64,000 bases of DNA from CAVQLX01 sp963811605 (GTDB lineage Bacteria; Desulfobacterota; Binatia; DP-6). The stretch is from assembly GCA_963811605.1 (NCBI GenBank), contig CAWESA010000010.1, positions 1,189,710 to 1,253,709 on the forward strand, in the 5' to 3' direction. The notes below the pieces were generated by a model that was not told the origin of the DNA, did not search any database, and worked only from the letters and a program-made list of their open reading frames with translations. Positions 54,938 through 63,908 of the stretch are shown here, piece by piece (the first letter of the stretch is position 1; every line of letters starts with the position of its first letter). The position numbers and the translations under genes were made by a program.

Positions 54938-57283
54938 ATGGCTGGACTTAGACATGCAGGGTCGAAGCAAGATACCGGAATGGACCTCGTTCAAGCTGAC
55001 GGGAAGGCGGCGCCCGATTCGGATTCAGTGTTGCTCGTGCAGGCTGCCACCCGGCGGCAGGTCCGGGTCCCGCTGGCGCCGGGTCGTCCGTCCACTCTCG
55101 GCAGCGGGGTCAGCGCGGACGTGCGGATCGAGGATCGCGGGCTGCTGCCGCGTCACGTGCAGTTCGCGAGACGGGACGACGAGGTGATCGCGGAGCCGAT
55201 CGGCGCGGCTCCGCTGACGCTCAACGGCCGCCGGGTGTCCGAATCCGTCGCCCTCACCAGCGGGGACTGGCTGGGTCTCGACTCGGTCCTCTTCCAGGTG
55301 CGTCTCGGTGGTGCAGCGGTCGACCGCCCGCGGCCTCGCGCGGGGCCGCCGCCCGGCGCCCGGGTCATCACCATCGGGCGGCTCCCCGACAACGACGTGG
55401 CGATCGACACGCCGGTCGTCTCGCGGCGGCACGCGCGTCTGGTGCGCGGCGGGGACGGGTGGACGGTCGAGGACCTGGGGAGCACCAACGGCACCTTCCT
55501 CAACGGCCGGCGCATCACCGGGTCGTTGCCCGTACGTCCCGGCGACCGCCTCGAGGTCGGCAGCTTCGCCTATCGCTTCGACCAGGATCGGCTCGATCCC
55601 GTCGACGGCGCAGGAACCGTCAAGCTCGAGGCCCGCGGGCTCGGCAAGACCGTCGCGGACGCCGCGACGGGGCAGCCCAGGGCGTTGCTGGCCGGCGTCG
55701 ATCTCACGATCCTCCCCGGCGAGTTCGTCGGCCTCTTCGGGACCAGCGGGTCCGGGAAGTCGACGCTCATGGACGCGCTCAACGGGAGGCGTCCGGCCAC
55801 CGACGGAGCCGTGCTCTACAACGGACTCGACATCCGCCGCTCCTTCGCACTCTTCAAGTCCGCGATCGGCTACGTCCCGCAGCAGGACATCGTGCATCGC
55901 AAGATCACGATCCGGCACGCCCTGGCATACACCGCCCGGCTGCGGCTTCCCGAGGACACCTCCGCCGACGAGATCGCGCGCTACGTCGACGATGCGATCG
56001 AGCGCGTCGGGCTCGCCGACAAGGGCGACCAGCCGATCGACACGCCCGTGCCACTGAGCGGGGGGCAGCTCAAGCGGGTGAGCCTCGCGGTGGAGCTGGT
56101 GTCGAATCCCGCGCTGCTCTTCCTCGACGAAGCGACCAGCGGGCTCGACGCCGGCACCGACAAGCGCATGATGCAGCTCTTCGCTCGTCTGGCCGGCGAC
56201 CGGAAAACCGTCGTATGCGTGACCCACACGCTCGAGAACGTGGACGTGTGCCACCTCGTCGTCGTCCTGTATCAGGGCCGGGTGGTGTACTTCGGCCCGC
56301 CGGCCGGTGTGCTGGATCACTTCGAGATCCGCCGCCTGTCGGACGTGTACGATACGCTCGAGAATGCCCCGGCCGAGCGCTGGGCCGAGCGCTACGACGC
56401 CTCCGCGTTCCACCGCGACTACGTGGCGCGACGGCTCGTCCCCGTCGAGCAGGGCGCGCTTCCCGCCGAGGTCACCGTCCCGGCGCCGAGAGCACGCCGC
56501 TGGTTCGACGTGCGCCAGTGCGGCATCCTCACCCGGCGCTACGTCGACCTGGTGCTGAGCGACCGTCGCAACCTGGCGATCCTCCTCCTCCAGGCGCCGC
56601 TGATCGGGGCGGTGGTCGGCCTCGTCTTCGGACGCGGCGAGACGCTGGCAGAGCGCGCCGTGGCCCAGAGCCAGCTGTCGTTCATGCTGGTGATCTCGGC
56701 GGTCTGGTTCGGCTGCCTGAACGCCGCGCGCGAGATCGTGAAGGAGCTGCCGATCTATGCCCGCGAGCGCTCCGTGAACCTGCGCGTCGGCCCCTATCTC
56801 GCGAGCAAGCTCGTGCCCCTCGCCGCGCTGTGCGCGATCCAGTGCGTGGGTCTCCTCGTCGCCGTCGCCCTCTTCATCGCGGTGCCCGGCAACTTCGGCC
56901 AGCGGGGCGTCGCGCTCTTCCTCACCGGTCTGGCCGCCACCGCGATGGGACTCGCCGTCAGCGCGTTGATGACCACGGCCGACAAGGCGGTCGCCATGGT
57001 GCCCATCCTGCTCATCCCCCAGGTGATCCTGGCCAACGCAGTCGTCCGCCTGACGCCGACCGTCGAGGGCGTCGCCAAGGCGACGACGCTCTCGTACTGG
57101 GGCTACGACGCGGTCAAGGCCACGCTCGATCCCGAGATCCGTGGCGCCGTCGATCTCGCCGGGAATCCGCTCGTCCCGGTGGCCGGAACCTACCCCTACG
57201 ACCTGGCAATGCTCGGGCTGTTCTTCATCGTCCTCGTGACGATCGCCGGCGTTGCCCTCAGCAGGCGCGACCGGATCGCCTGA
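54938..57283 (+). CDS. FHA-FHA-ABCG-type exporter (fused ATPase and permease)
   Basis: A 781-residue protein. A degenerate FHA domain (about residues 30-122) precedes a full FHA domain (143-215) with GRLPDNDV, SRRHA and STNGTFLNG, the phosphothreonine-binding residues. The ABC domain follows with Walker A GTSGSGKST (268-276), signature LSGGQLKRVSLA and Walker B LLFLDEATSGLD. Six membrane helices of ABC2 type occupy about residues 545-780. ABCG half-transporters with FHA domains are expected to be gated by Ser/Thr phosphorylation. The next gene encodes a kinase eight bases downstream. The cargo is unknown. An ATG at 54980 is an alternative start. Confidence 0.88.
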   Translation: MAGLRHAGSKQDTGMDLVQADGKAAPDSDSVLLVQAATRRQVRVPLAPGRPSTLGSGVSADVRIEDRGLLPRHVQFARRDDEVIAEPIGAAPLTLNGRRVSESVALTSGDWLGLDSVLFQVRLGGAAVDRPRPRAGPPPGARVITIGRLPDNDVAIDTPVVSRRHARLVRGGDGWTVEDLGSTNGTFLNGRRITGSLPVRPGDRLEVGSFAYRFDQDRLDPVDGAGTVKLEARGLGKTVADAATGQPRALLAGVDLTILPGEFVGLFGTSGSGKSTLMDALNGRRPATDGAVLYNGLDIRRSFALFKSAIGYVPQQDIVHRKITIRHALAYTARLRLPEDTSADEIARYVDDAIERVGLADKGDQPIDTPVPLSGGQLKRVSLAVELVSNPALLFLDEATSGLDAGTDKRMMQLFARLAGDRKTVVCVTHTLENVDVCHLVVVLYQGRVVYFGPPAGVLDHFEIRRLSDVYDTLENAPAERWAERYDASAFHRDYVARRLVPVEQGALPAEVTVPAPRARRWFDVRQCGILTRRYVDLVLSDRRNLAILLLQAPLIGAVVGLVFGRGETLAERAVAQSQLSFMLVISAVWFGCLNAAREIVKELPIYARERSVNLRVGPYLASKLVPLAALCAIQCVGLLVAVALFIAVPGNFGQRGVALFLTGLAATAMGLAVSALMTTADKAVAMVPILLIPQVILANAVVRLTPTVEGVAKATTLSYWGYDAVKATLDPEIRGAVDLAGNPLVPVAGTYPYDLAMLGLFFIVLVTIAGVALSRRDRIA

Positions 57284-57290
57284 GGCCAAC

Positions 57291-58847
57291 ATGGACGCAT
57301 CGAGCGCGATCGACCTCTATGTCTGTCCGAAGTGCGGCGAGCGCTGCAGCAAGCAGATCCTGTCGGATGCGGGCTACCACTGCCCGCGCTGCACCTTCGA
57401 GGTGGCGCACGTCGAGCTGGCGCCCAACGGCTCGGTGCGGTCGGTCCTGGGCTGGCTGCGCGCCACCGGCGACCTGTTGCACGACCGCTACCGCGTGGGT
57501 GGCGTGCTCGGGCGGGGCGGATTCGCGGCCACCTACCTCGTCACCGACGAGCGCCTCAACGGCAAGCGGCTCGCGCTCAAGGAGATCCCCAAGGAGCTCT
57601 ACGACGAGCACGAGACCACGCTGCTGGCGCGGCTCCGCCATCCGGCGATCCCCGACATCAGCGATCGGTTCGAAGCCGAAGGCATGGTCTATCTCGTGCT
57701 CGAGTTCGGCGGGACGAAGAGCCTCGAAGCCGAACGGCGGGCCCGTGGCGGCCGCGTCCCGGTCGAGACGCTGCTGCCGTGGATGCGCGAGCTGTGCGAC
57801 GTGCTCGGCTATCTCCACGGCCAGGACCCCCCGATCGTCCATCGCGATCTGAAGCCCGACAACATCCTGCTCGACGAGCGCGGTCGAATCATGCTGATCG
57901 ACTTCGGCATCGCCAAGGAGACGACGAGCTTCGCGATGACCCGGACCATCGCGCGGTCGGCGACGCACGGCTTCAGCCCGCCGGAGCAGGCCCTCGGCAC
58001 CGGGACCGACGAGCGGTCCGACGTGTACGCGCTCGGGGCGACCATGTACGCCCTGCTCGGCGGCACGGTCCCGCCACCCGCGCACGAGCGAGTCGCGGGC
58101 GCCGAGCTCGCCCCGTTGCGCAGCGTGGTGCCTGCCATTCCGCCCGTCCTCGAGACGGCCATCCTCCAGTCGCTCGATCTCAACATCAACCGGCGCCAGC
58201 AGTCGATGGCGGAGCTCGGACGGCTCTTCGAGCCCGGCGGCCTCGAGCCGGCGCCTGCATGGGCCACTGCGAGCACGCGGACCGAGCCCGTCGCCACGCT
58301 CAGCGTCCCGACCGCTGGCACGGCGAGCGCCGCCGTGCCGGTGGCCGCCGCGCCGACGCGCCGCCAGCTCTGGCCCTGGCTCGTCGGCGGGGCGCTCCTG
58401 CTGCTCGCGGCGGCTGGCGGTCTGCTGGCGCTTCGAAACCGGGAACCCGGCCCCACCGCCGGGTCACCCCCGGAGGCGATCCCGGTCGGCTCTCGGGCCG
58501 CACCTCCCGCACCCACACCCGCGCAGCCGAGCCCCGAGACGCCCACCCCGGCGGCGGCGGCGCAACCCACAGCCCCGCCACCGTCGCCCAAGGATGCCCT
58601 GGAAGAATTCGACCAGCTCCGTCGTTCCCGCCAGCCACAGGCGACGCCCGAGCCGGCGGCGCCGCCGCAGCCTACGACCCCGCCGCCGCCTCCCCCTGCG
58701 CGCATGGTCGATGAGCATGCGACGGCCCCGCGCAGGCCAGCCCCTCCACCCCGCCGTCCGGCGCCGGCGGCCAAGCCCAAGCCGCCGGCCGCGAGCGGAG
58801 GAGGATGGGGACCGATCCAGCGCGGGGGCGCGACCCGGACCGACTGA
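57291..58847 (+). CDS. Membrane-bound Ser/Thr protein kinase with N-terminal zinc ribbon
   Basis: A 518-residue Hanks-type kinase. A zinc ribbon (Cys12, Cys15, Cys31, Cys34) comes first. The kinase domain (about 67-315) has the Gly loop GRGGFAAT, Lys97, HRDLKPDN (184-191), DFG (204-206) and PPEQ in place of APE. A membrane helix (361-381) and an extracytoplasmic tail of about 130 residues, extremely rich in Pro and Ala, follow. All catalytic residues are present. It starts seven bases after the FHA-ABC gene stop and likely phosphorylates the FHA partners. Confidence 0.9.
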   Translation: MDASSAIDLYVCPKCGERCSKQILSDAGYHCPRCTFEVAHVELAPNGSVRSVLGWLRATGDLLHDRYRVGGVLGRGGFAATYLVTDERLNGKRLALKEIPKELYDEHETTLLARLRHPAIPDISDRFEAEGMVYLVLEFGGTKSLEAERRARGGRVPVETLLPWMRELCDVLGYLHGQDPPIVHRDLKPDNILLDERGRIMLIDFGIAKETTSFAMTRTIARSATHGFSPPEQALGTGTDERSDVYALGATMYALLGGTVPPPAHERVAGAELAPLRSVVPAIPPVLETAILQSLDLNINRRQQSMAELGRLFEPGGLEPAPAWATASTRTEPVATLSVPTAGTASAAVPVAAAPTRRQLWPWLVGGALLLLAAAGGLLALRNREPGPTAGSPPEAIPVGSRAAPPAPTPAQPSPETPTPAAAAQPTAPPPSPKDALEEFDQLRRSRQPQATPEPAAPPQPTTPPPPPPARMVDEHATAPRRPAPPPRRPAPAAKPKPPAASGGGWGPIQRGGATRTD

Positions 58848-58879
58848 TTCCACTTCGGAAGACGGAGAAGGAGGCCGAC

Positions 58880-60016
58880 ATGCGAAGGACGCTCGACGGG
58901 ACCACCGGAAAAGCCGTGGCGCTGCGCGTCGTGGCGCTCGTGGCCCTGGCCGCCGCGCTCGCGGCGGCGCCAGCATCGGCGCAGCCGTCCCAGGAGGGAT
59001 ACGCGGTCAAGATCTTCCGCGTCGATTCGGTGCTCTATCCGTTCGTGCAGGTGTACTTCCGCACGTTCGACCAGAACAAGCAGCCGCTCGTGAACCTGAA
59101 CGAGATGAACGTCGGCCTCATGGTCGATGGCCGGTCGTACGATCCCATGAAGCAGCAGTATCGCCTGGCATCGATCCGCGACCGGGAGCAGGCGATCCGC
59201 ACCATCCTGGTGATCGACGCGAGCGCGTCGATGGCCGGCAAGCCTTTCGAGGCTGCGCTCCGGGCCGCCGTCAACTTCATCGCCAGCAAGCGGCCCCAGG
59301 ATCAGGTCGCGGTGCTGGCCGTGCGGGATACCCCGGAAGGCTACGAGCTCGTTTCCGGATTCGACCGCGACGGCCAGGCCCTGGCCCGCCGGCTGGCAGA
59401 CCTGAAGGCCGACGGGAAGAAGTCGCGGCTCTACGACACCATCGCCGCCGCCATGCAGATGGCCGCGATGCCTCCCCAGGGTGGTGGTGGCGGGGACAAG
59501 GACTACATCGTCTCCACGGCCATCGTGGTTCTCTCCGACGGCAAGGACGAGGGCAGCGCACTCAGCCGGAGCGACCTGAACAACCGCATCACCAGTCTCT
59601 CGGTGCCGATTCCGATCTATTCCATCGCATACACCAAGGTTTCCACCGACAACTTCCGCAACCTCGAAGCGCTCTCGAAGAACTCCTTCGGCGTCTACTA
59701 CGAGGCGGGGACGGCGCTCGAGCGCATGCAGCAGATGGTCGACCAGATCCAGAGCATCCTCCAGGGCGACTACGTCCTCACCTTCCGCTCCTACGTGAAG
59801 CCCGACGGCAACGAGCACAATCTGAAGCTCGGCATCGAGTATCCCTCGCGGAGCGGTCGCATGACGTACGAGAGCGCCAAGTTCGAAGCCGTCGAGCCGC
59901 CGCCGCTCGCGCCCATCCAGGCCAAGCTCGGGGAGATGGAGAACGTGATCAAGGCGCTACCCGACGGCAACCCCTACTTCGAGCGCCACGCCGAGGCGCC
60001 CGCCAAGAAGCCATGA
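58880..60016 (+). CDS. Exported VWA-domain protein
   Basis: A 378-residue protein with a signal peptide (cleavage near SAQ-PSQ) and a von Willebrand A domain. The MIDAS begins DASASM (residues about 112-117) and continues with the conserved Thr and Asp in SRLYDTIAAA and VVLSDGKDEG. Bacterial exported VWA proteins mediate protein-protein contact through a bound Mg2+. GGAGAAGGAGG precedes the ATG. It lies 32 bases after the kinase gene and in the same unit. Confidence 0.85.
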   Translation: MRRTLDGTTGKAVALRVVALVALAAALAAAPASAQPSQEGYAVKIFRVDSVLYPFVQVYFRTFDQNKQPLVNLNEMNVGLMVDGRSYDPMKQQYRLASIRDREQAIRTILVIDASASMAGKPFEAALRAAVNFIASKRPQDQVAVLAVRDTPEGYELVSGFDRDGQALARRLADLKADGKKSRLYDTIAAAMQMAAMPPQGGGGGDKDYIVSTAIVVLSDGKDEGSALSRSDLNNRITSLSVPIPIYSIAYTKVSTDNFRNLEALSKNSFGVYYEAGTALERMQQMVDQIQSILQGDYVLTFRSYVKPDGNEHNLKLGIEYPSRSGRMTYESAKFEAVEPPPLAPIQAKLGEMENVIKALPDGNPYFERHAEAPAKKP

Positions 60017-60030
60017 GAAAGGAGCGAGAG

Positions 60031-60645
60031 ATGCGGAGTATCAGGACGCGAGCAGCGTGCACGCTCCTGCTGAGCACCCTGGTCGCGTCGTGCGCCATGT
60101 CGGACGATACCAGAGATCAGATCCTCGGCGGTGTCGGGGGCGCCATGGCCGGGGCGGCCATCGGCGCTGTCGCCACCGGAGGGAACCCGAGGGCGATCGG
60201 CGCAGGGGCCGCCGCCGGAGCGGTGACCGGATGGGGAATCGTCAAGATCGCGCAATACCATTCCGAGCGCACCCGGAGCGCGCAGCAAGAGTCCCAGTAT
60301 CTCGGCTACAGCGGGCAGGGGACGATGCTGAACATCCGCGACGCCGCCGTGAACCCGCAGACGGTCAAGGCGGGCCAGCCGGTGATCTTCGCGATGGACT
60401 ATGCGGTGCTCGCACCGAAGGGAACCTCGGCGATCCCGGTCGAGGAGACCTGGGCGCTCGAGAAGGACGGCAAGGTGCTCAGCACGACGCCGCCGCTCTC
60501 GCAGCAACGCGAGCCTGGCGGGTGGCACACGCAGGCCTCGATCACGGTGCCGTCGAAGGCTTCGCCCGGGACCTACATCGTGAAGAATCGCGTGGCGGCG
60601 TTCGGGACGCAGCAGGAACGCATCGCGTACTTCAACGTGAGCTGA
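60031..60645 (+). CDS. Lipoprotein with glycine-zipper segment
   Basis: A 204-residue protein with a lipobox (LVASC, Cys21) and a Gly/Ala-rich zipper (LGGVGGAMAGAAIGAVATGG and GAGAAAGAVTGWGIVKIAQY). A C-terminal beta domain of about 110 residues (QTVKAGQPVIFAMDYAVLAP) has an immunoglobulin-like look. AAAGGAGCGAG precedes the ATG at 60031; the ATG at 60013 overlaps the VWA stop. It resembles zipper lipoproteins that span or anchor in the outer membrane. Confidence 0.75.
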   Translation: MRSIRTRAACTLLLSTLVASCAMSDDTRDQILGGVGGAMAGAAIGAVATGGNPRAIGAGAAAGAVTGWGIVKIAQYHSERTRSAQQESQYLGYSGQGTMLNIRDAAVNPQTVKAGQPVIFAMDYAVLAPKGTSAIPVEETWALEKDGKVLSTTPPLSQQREPGGWHTQASITVPSKASPGTYIVKNRVAAFGTQQERIAYFNVS

Positions 60646-60657
60646 CGCGAGGACGCG

Positions 60658-61377
60658 ATGGGGAGGCTCCGGGCGCGGCCCGTGCTCCTCGAGTTGCTGC
60701 TCGGGCTGTGGGCCGTCGCCTCGATCTGCCGTCCCGGCGAGGCGGGCGCAGCCTCGTGCGCGGGCGAGGACGACCGCGCCCGCGCGGCGGCCGGACGGAT
60801 CGAGCGGTCGTGGCCGCTGCGCGGCTCGGGGCCCGACGCGGATTTCGTACGCGTCCTGGGGACGCGGCTCGGCGCCGTCGCCGGTCCGACTCCATATCCG
60901 TGGACGTTCGTGCTGGTCCGCGACGCGCGCCCGAACGCCTTCTCCGTCGGTGGCGGGCGGATCTACGTCACGGATGGAGCGATCCGGGTCTCCGAGACGG
61001 AGGCCGAGCTGGCGGCGCTGCTCGCCCACGAGATGGGCCATCAGCTCTCGGGCCACTTCTGCGACCCGCCCGATCGCTCGCTGGCCGACGCGTCGCATGG
61101 GCTGCGCCAGCGCGTCGATCCACGGCAGGAGCGCGAGGCCGACGAGGTGTCGATCCGCCTGCTTTCGGCTGCGGGCTACGATCCCAGGGCAGCCCTGACC
61201 ATCGCGACCCGCATCAGCCGGCCGGGCGTCGGGGAAGGACGGCCATCCTGGGGCGGCTCCCGTCTCGAAGAGCTCGCCGGCATGGTCGCGCGAGCGCCGG
61301 CCGGCGGGCGGACCGACAGCGAAGAGTTCCGGCGCCTTCGACGGCAGCTGGACGGCACGCCACGCAAGGGGCAATGA
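60658..61377 (+). CDS. Exported M48-type zinc metalloprotease
   Basis: A 239-residue protein with a signal peptide and an M48 domain. The zinc motif HEMGH lies in LAALLAHEMGHQLSGHF, and the third ligand Glu is in DPRQEREADEVSIRLL. NAFSVGGGRIYVTDGAI is the usual upstream strand. Such periplasmic M48 proteases (BepA/LoiP-like) cleave misassembled outer-membrane proteins. It starts 12 bases after the lipoprotein gene, so it is likely co-expressed with it. Confidence 0.87.
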   Translation: MGRLRARPVLLELLLGLWAVASICRPGEAGAASCAGEDDRARAAAGRIERSWPLRGSGPDADFVRVLGTRLGAVAGPTPYPWTFVLVRDARPNAFSVGGGRIYVTDGAIRVSETEAELAALLAHEMGHQLSGHFCDPPDRSLADASHGLRQRVDPRQEREADEVSIRLLSAAGYDPRAALTIATRISRPGVGEGRPSWGGSRLEELAGMVARAPAGGRTDSEEFRRLRRQLDGTPRKGQ

Positions 61378-61384
61378 ACGGACG

Positions 61385-62281
61385 ATGGCCGAGGAGCCAC
61401 GCACGCCGCCGCTCGTTCCGGTCGCCGTCCTGGTCGCCGACATCTCCGGCAGCACGACCATGTACGTCGAGCGGGGAGACACGACGGCGTTCGCCCTCGC
61501 GACGTCGTGTCTCACGCTGCTCGAGGAGAGCGTCCGCGTGGCAGGCGGCCGTGTCGTCAAGCGGCTGGGGGACGGGATCCTCGCGGTTTTCGAGGGCGCC
61601 ACGGACGCGATGGCGGCGGCGCTCGCGATGCGCCGCGCGCTCGACGCCCCCACCTGCACCCTCGGGCGCGAGGGCATCCGCGTTCGCGTCGGGCTGAGCT
61701 CGGGCTCCGCGGTCGTCGACGAGGGCGACGTCTACGGCGACGTCGTCAACATCGCCGCCCGGCTCGTGGGGCTCGCGGGACCGGACGAGATATTCCTCTC
61801 GGGCGCCGTCTACGAGCAGCTGCCGCCCGACCTGCGCGCGTCGGTCCGGCTGATCGATCAGACGCTCCTGCGCAATCGTCCGGGGGCGGTGCTCCTCTAT
61901 CAATACTTGACCGCGGCGGAACGCGCCACGCTCGTCCTCGACGTGCGCATGCGCAGCTCGCCCGCCACCCTCGAGGTCATATGCGGGGAGCGGCTCTTCG
62001 TGATCGGCCCGGAGAGACCCCGGCTCCGGCTCGGACGTGAGCCGGCGAACGACGTCGCCGTCGAGCATGGCATGGTCTCTCGCTACCACGCGGAGATCGC
62101 GGTGCGCGGGGACAAGTTCGTGCTGGTCGATCGCAGCACCAACGGGACCTACGTGCACCTGGACGGGGGGCAGATCGTCCGTGTGCTGCGCGAGGAGCTG
62201 ACGCTCTCGGGCAGCGGACGCATCGTCCTCGGCCTCGATAGCGAGCCCTCGATCCGCTACCGGATCTCGACCTCCGTCTGA
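61385..62281 (+). CDS. Class III adenylate/guanylate cyclase with a C-terminal FHA domain
   Basis: A 298-residue protein. The cyclase domain (about 12-175) has the first metal Asp in LVADISGSTTMYV, the second in KRLGDGILAVFEG, and the nucleotide segment YGDVVNIAARLVGLA. The FHA domain (about 195-290) carries LRLGREPANDVAV, VSRYHAEIAV and RSTNGTYV, the phosphopeptide contacts. The pair implies phosphorylation-controlled cAMP synthesis. It starts seven bases after the M48 gene and closes the 54.9-62.3 kb signalling cluster. Confidence 0.88.
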   Translation: MAEEPRTPPLVPVAVLVADISGSTTMYVERGDTTAFALATSCLTLLEESVRVAGGRVVKRLGDGILAVFEGATDAMAAALAMRRALDAPTCTLGREGIRVRVGLSSGSAVVDEGDVYGDVVNIAARLVGLAGPDEIFLSGAVYEQLPPDLRASVRLIDQTLLRNRPGAVLLYQYLTAAERATLVLDVRMRSSPATLEVICGERLFVIGPERPRLRLGREPANDVAVEHGMVSRYHAEIAVRGDKFVLVDRSTNGTYVHLDGGQIVRVLREELTLSGSGRIVLGLDSEPSIRYRISTSV

Positions 62282-62368
62282 GCTGCGGCCGGCCAGGAGG
62301 TCTTGACAGCCGGGCACCTCCGGGACTCATCATCCCCCTGCCCGGGCGCAACAAGGGAGGACGTCGCC

Positions 62369-63853
62369 ATGCAGATCCGGTTCTGGACCATCGCGGCCAC
62401 GGTCGGCGGCTGTCTCCTCGCCGCGCCGGCCATGGCTTTCCAGGTCATGCTCGACTCCGGAGTGGGCTCCGTCGTCATTCTGGACAACGACGCGGGCGAC
62501 CTGAACCCGGACCCAGGGGTGATCGACTTCTCGACCATCGTGGGGGGGGTGTTCCGGGCCGATGGCCGGGTGAACCAGTACTCGGGGCCGCCCAATCGGA
62601 GCATCCAGATCGGGGGGCGCGGGGCCGGCAGCGACGGCGTCTTCGCCAACCTCGACGCCGCCTCCCATATCTTCACCGTGACCGTCGAGACCGACAGCTT
62701 CACCCAGACCGGACCGCCGCTCGGCTGGGGCGTCTTCTCCGACGAGCTCGGGGACGACACGACCTCGCCGGTGCAGGGCGACGTCGAGATCGCGTCCAAC
62801 GATCTCGCCGTGAGCGTCGATCCGGGCGACGTGCTCCTCACCACGGCGAGCACGCCGATCACCCCGCCGGTCGCCCCGGCCGATCAGCCCGTGCCCCTCT
62901 CCGCCGCCATCCGCGGGGTCGATCCCGCCGGGGCGGCAACCCTGCTCCGGGTCACCTGGTCGTTCACTCCTGGTCCGTTCGACGAGCTTCGCCTCCCGGA
63001 TCCGTCCTCGCTCGGTGAGCCGGGGATCATCGTCAATGTCTTCAACGCCGAGGACAAGTGCGTCTTCAGGATGAACAGGGACGCCGGCAAGGTCGCGAAC
63101 GGCGCCGGCGTGGACGACGCGAAGTGCGTGAAGACGGAGGCGCGGCTCGGCGGCGACGCCACCACCTGCGTCGACGACCAGGGGAGCAAGAAGACCGCCA
63201 AGACGGAGGACAGGCTGCTCGCCGACTTCGGCCTCGCCTGCACCCAGCCCCCCGCCTTCGGCGCGAACCTCGGCACGTGCTGCGAGGGCGGCGCCGTCGA
63301 CGGCGACTCCTGTGCCGGCGCGCTCGACTGCCCGGGGGGGACCTGCACGGCCGGCGCCTGCATCAGCGGCGCGGCCGAGGACACGGCAACGTCAATCACC
63401 CACGACCTCTTCGGCCCGGCCGTGAACGTCTCGACGTCGGCGACCGGCCGATGCCAGGCGAAGATCGCGGCGGCGATCGCCAAGCTCGACGGGCAGCGCT
63501 GGTCCGTCCTCACCGAGTGCAAGCGGCGGAACATCGGCAGCCTCACGACCGAGGCGGACTTCGTGGCGACCTGCTTCGGTCCGCCCCAGCCCGATCCGTC
63601 GGGGAAGATCGCGAAGGCCGAGGCAACCTTTGCGAAGGGCGTGGAGCGCGACTGTCTCGCCCGGGGCGTGACCTCGCTCGGGACGGTCTTCCCCGGGGCG
63701 TGTGCCGGGGCCGCAGACGGCGACTATGCCGCCTGCCTCGCGACGCGGGTCGCCTGCCGCGTCTGCCTGGGGGCGGTGGTCGCGGACGACGTCGTCTCGC
63801 CGCTCGACTGCGATCTGTTCGACGACGGCACGGCGAACGCGAGCTGTCCGTGA
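62369..63853 (+). CDS. Secreted Cys-containing protein, unknown function
   Basis: A 494-residue protein with a signal peptide (cleavage near MAF-QVM). Residues about 25-220 form a beta-sandwich-like domain without Cys. The C-terminal half holds many Cys (KCVFRMNRDAGKVANGAG, CCEGG, CPGGTC and CRVCLG) in an alternating helical pattern with KTEARLGG-type segments. GGGAGG lies before the ATG. No family recognised; it belongs to the group of Cys-rich exported proteins of this window. Confidence 0.7.
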   Translation: MQIRFWTIAATVGGCLLAAPAMAFQVMLDSGVGSVVILDNDAGDLNPDPGVIDFSTIVGGVFRADGRVNQYSGPPNRSIQIGGRGAGSDGVFANLDAASHIFTVTVETDSFTQTGPPLGWGVFSDELGDDTTSPVQGDVEIASNDLAVSVDPGDVLLTTASTPITPPVAPADQPVPLSAAIRGVDPAGAATLLRVTWSFTPGPFDELRLPDPSSLGEPGIIVNVFNAEDKCVFRMNRDAGKVANGAGVDDAKCVKTEARLGGDATTCVDDQGSKKTAKTEDRLLADFGLACTQPPAFGANLGTCCEGGAVDGDSCAGALDCPGGTCTAGACISGAAEDTATSITHDLFGPAVNVSTSATGRCQAKIAAAIAKLDGQRWSVLTECKRRNIGSLTTEADFVATCFGPPQPDPSGKIAKAEATFAKGVERDCLARGVTSLGTVFPGACAGAADGDYAACLATRVACRVCLGAVVADDVVSPLDCDLFDDGTANASCP

Positions 63854-63908
63854 CGATCTGATCCCGAGCCCGTCGCCTGCCTTCGGGCGCCGTGGTCCGG
63901 CGCTCCCA

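Noticed and set aside
54938..62281. Type VI secretion regulatory locus
   Set aside because: Kinase and FHA genes suggest it, but no Tss, Hcp, VgrG or ClpV gene is present in the window, and the FHA proteins are an ABC exporter and a cyclase.
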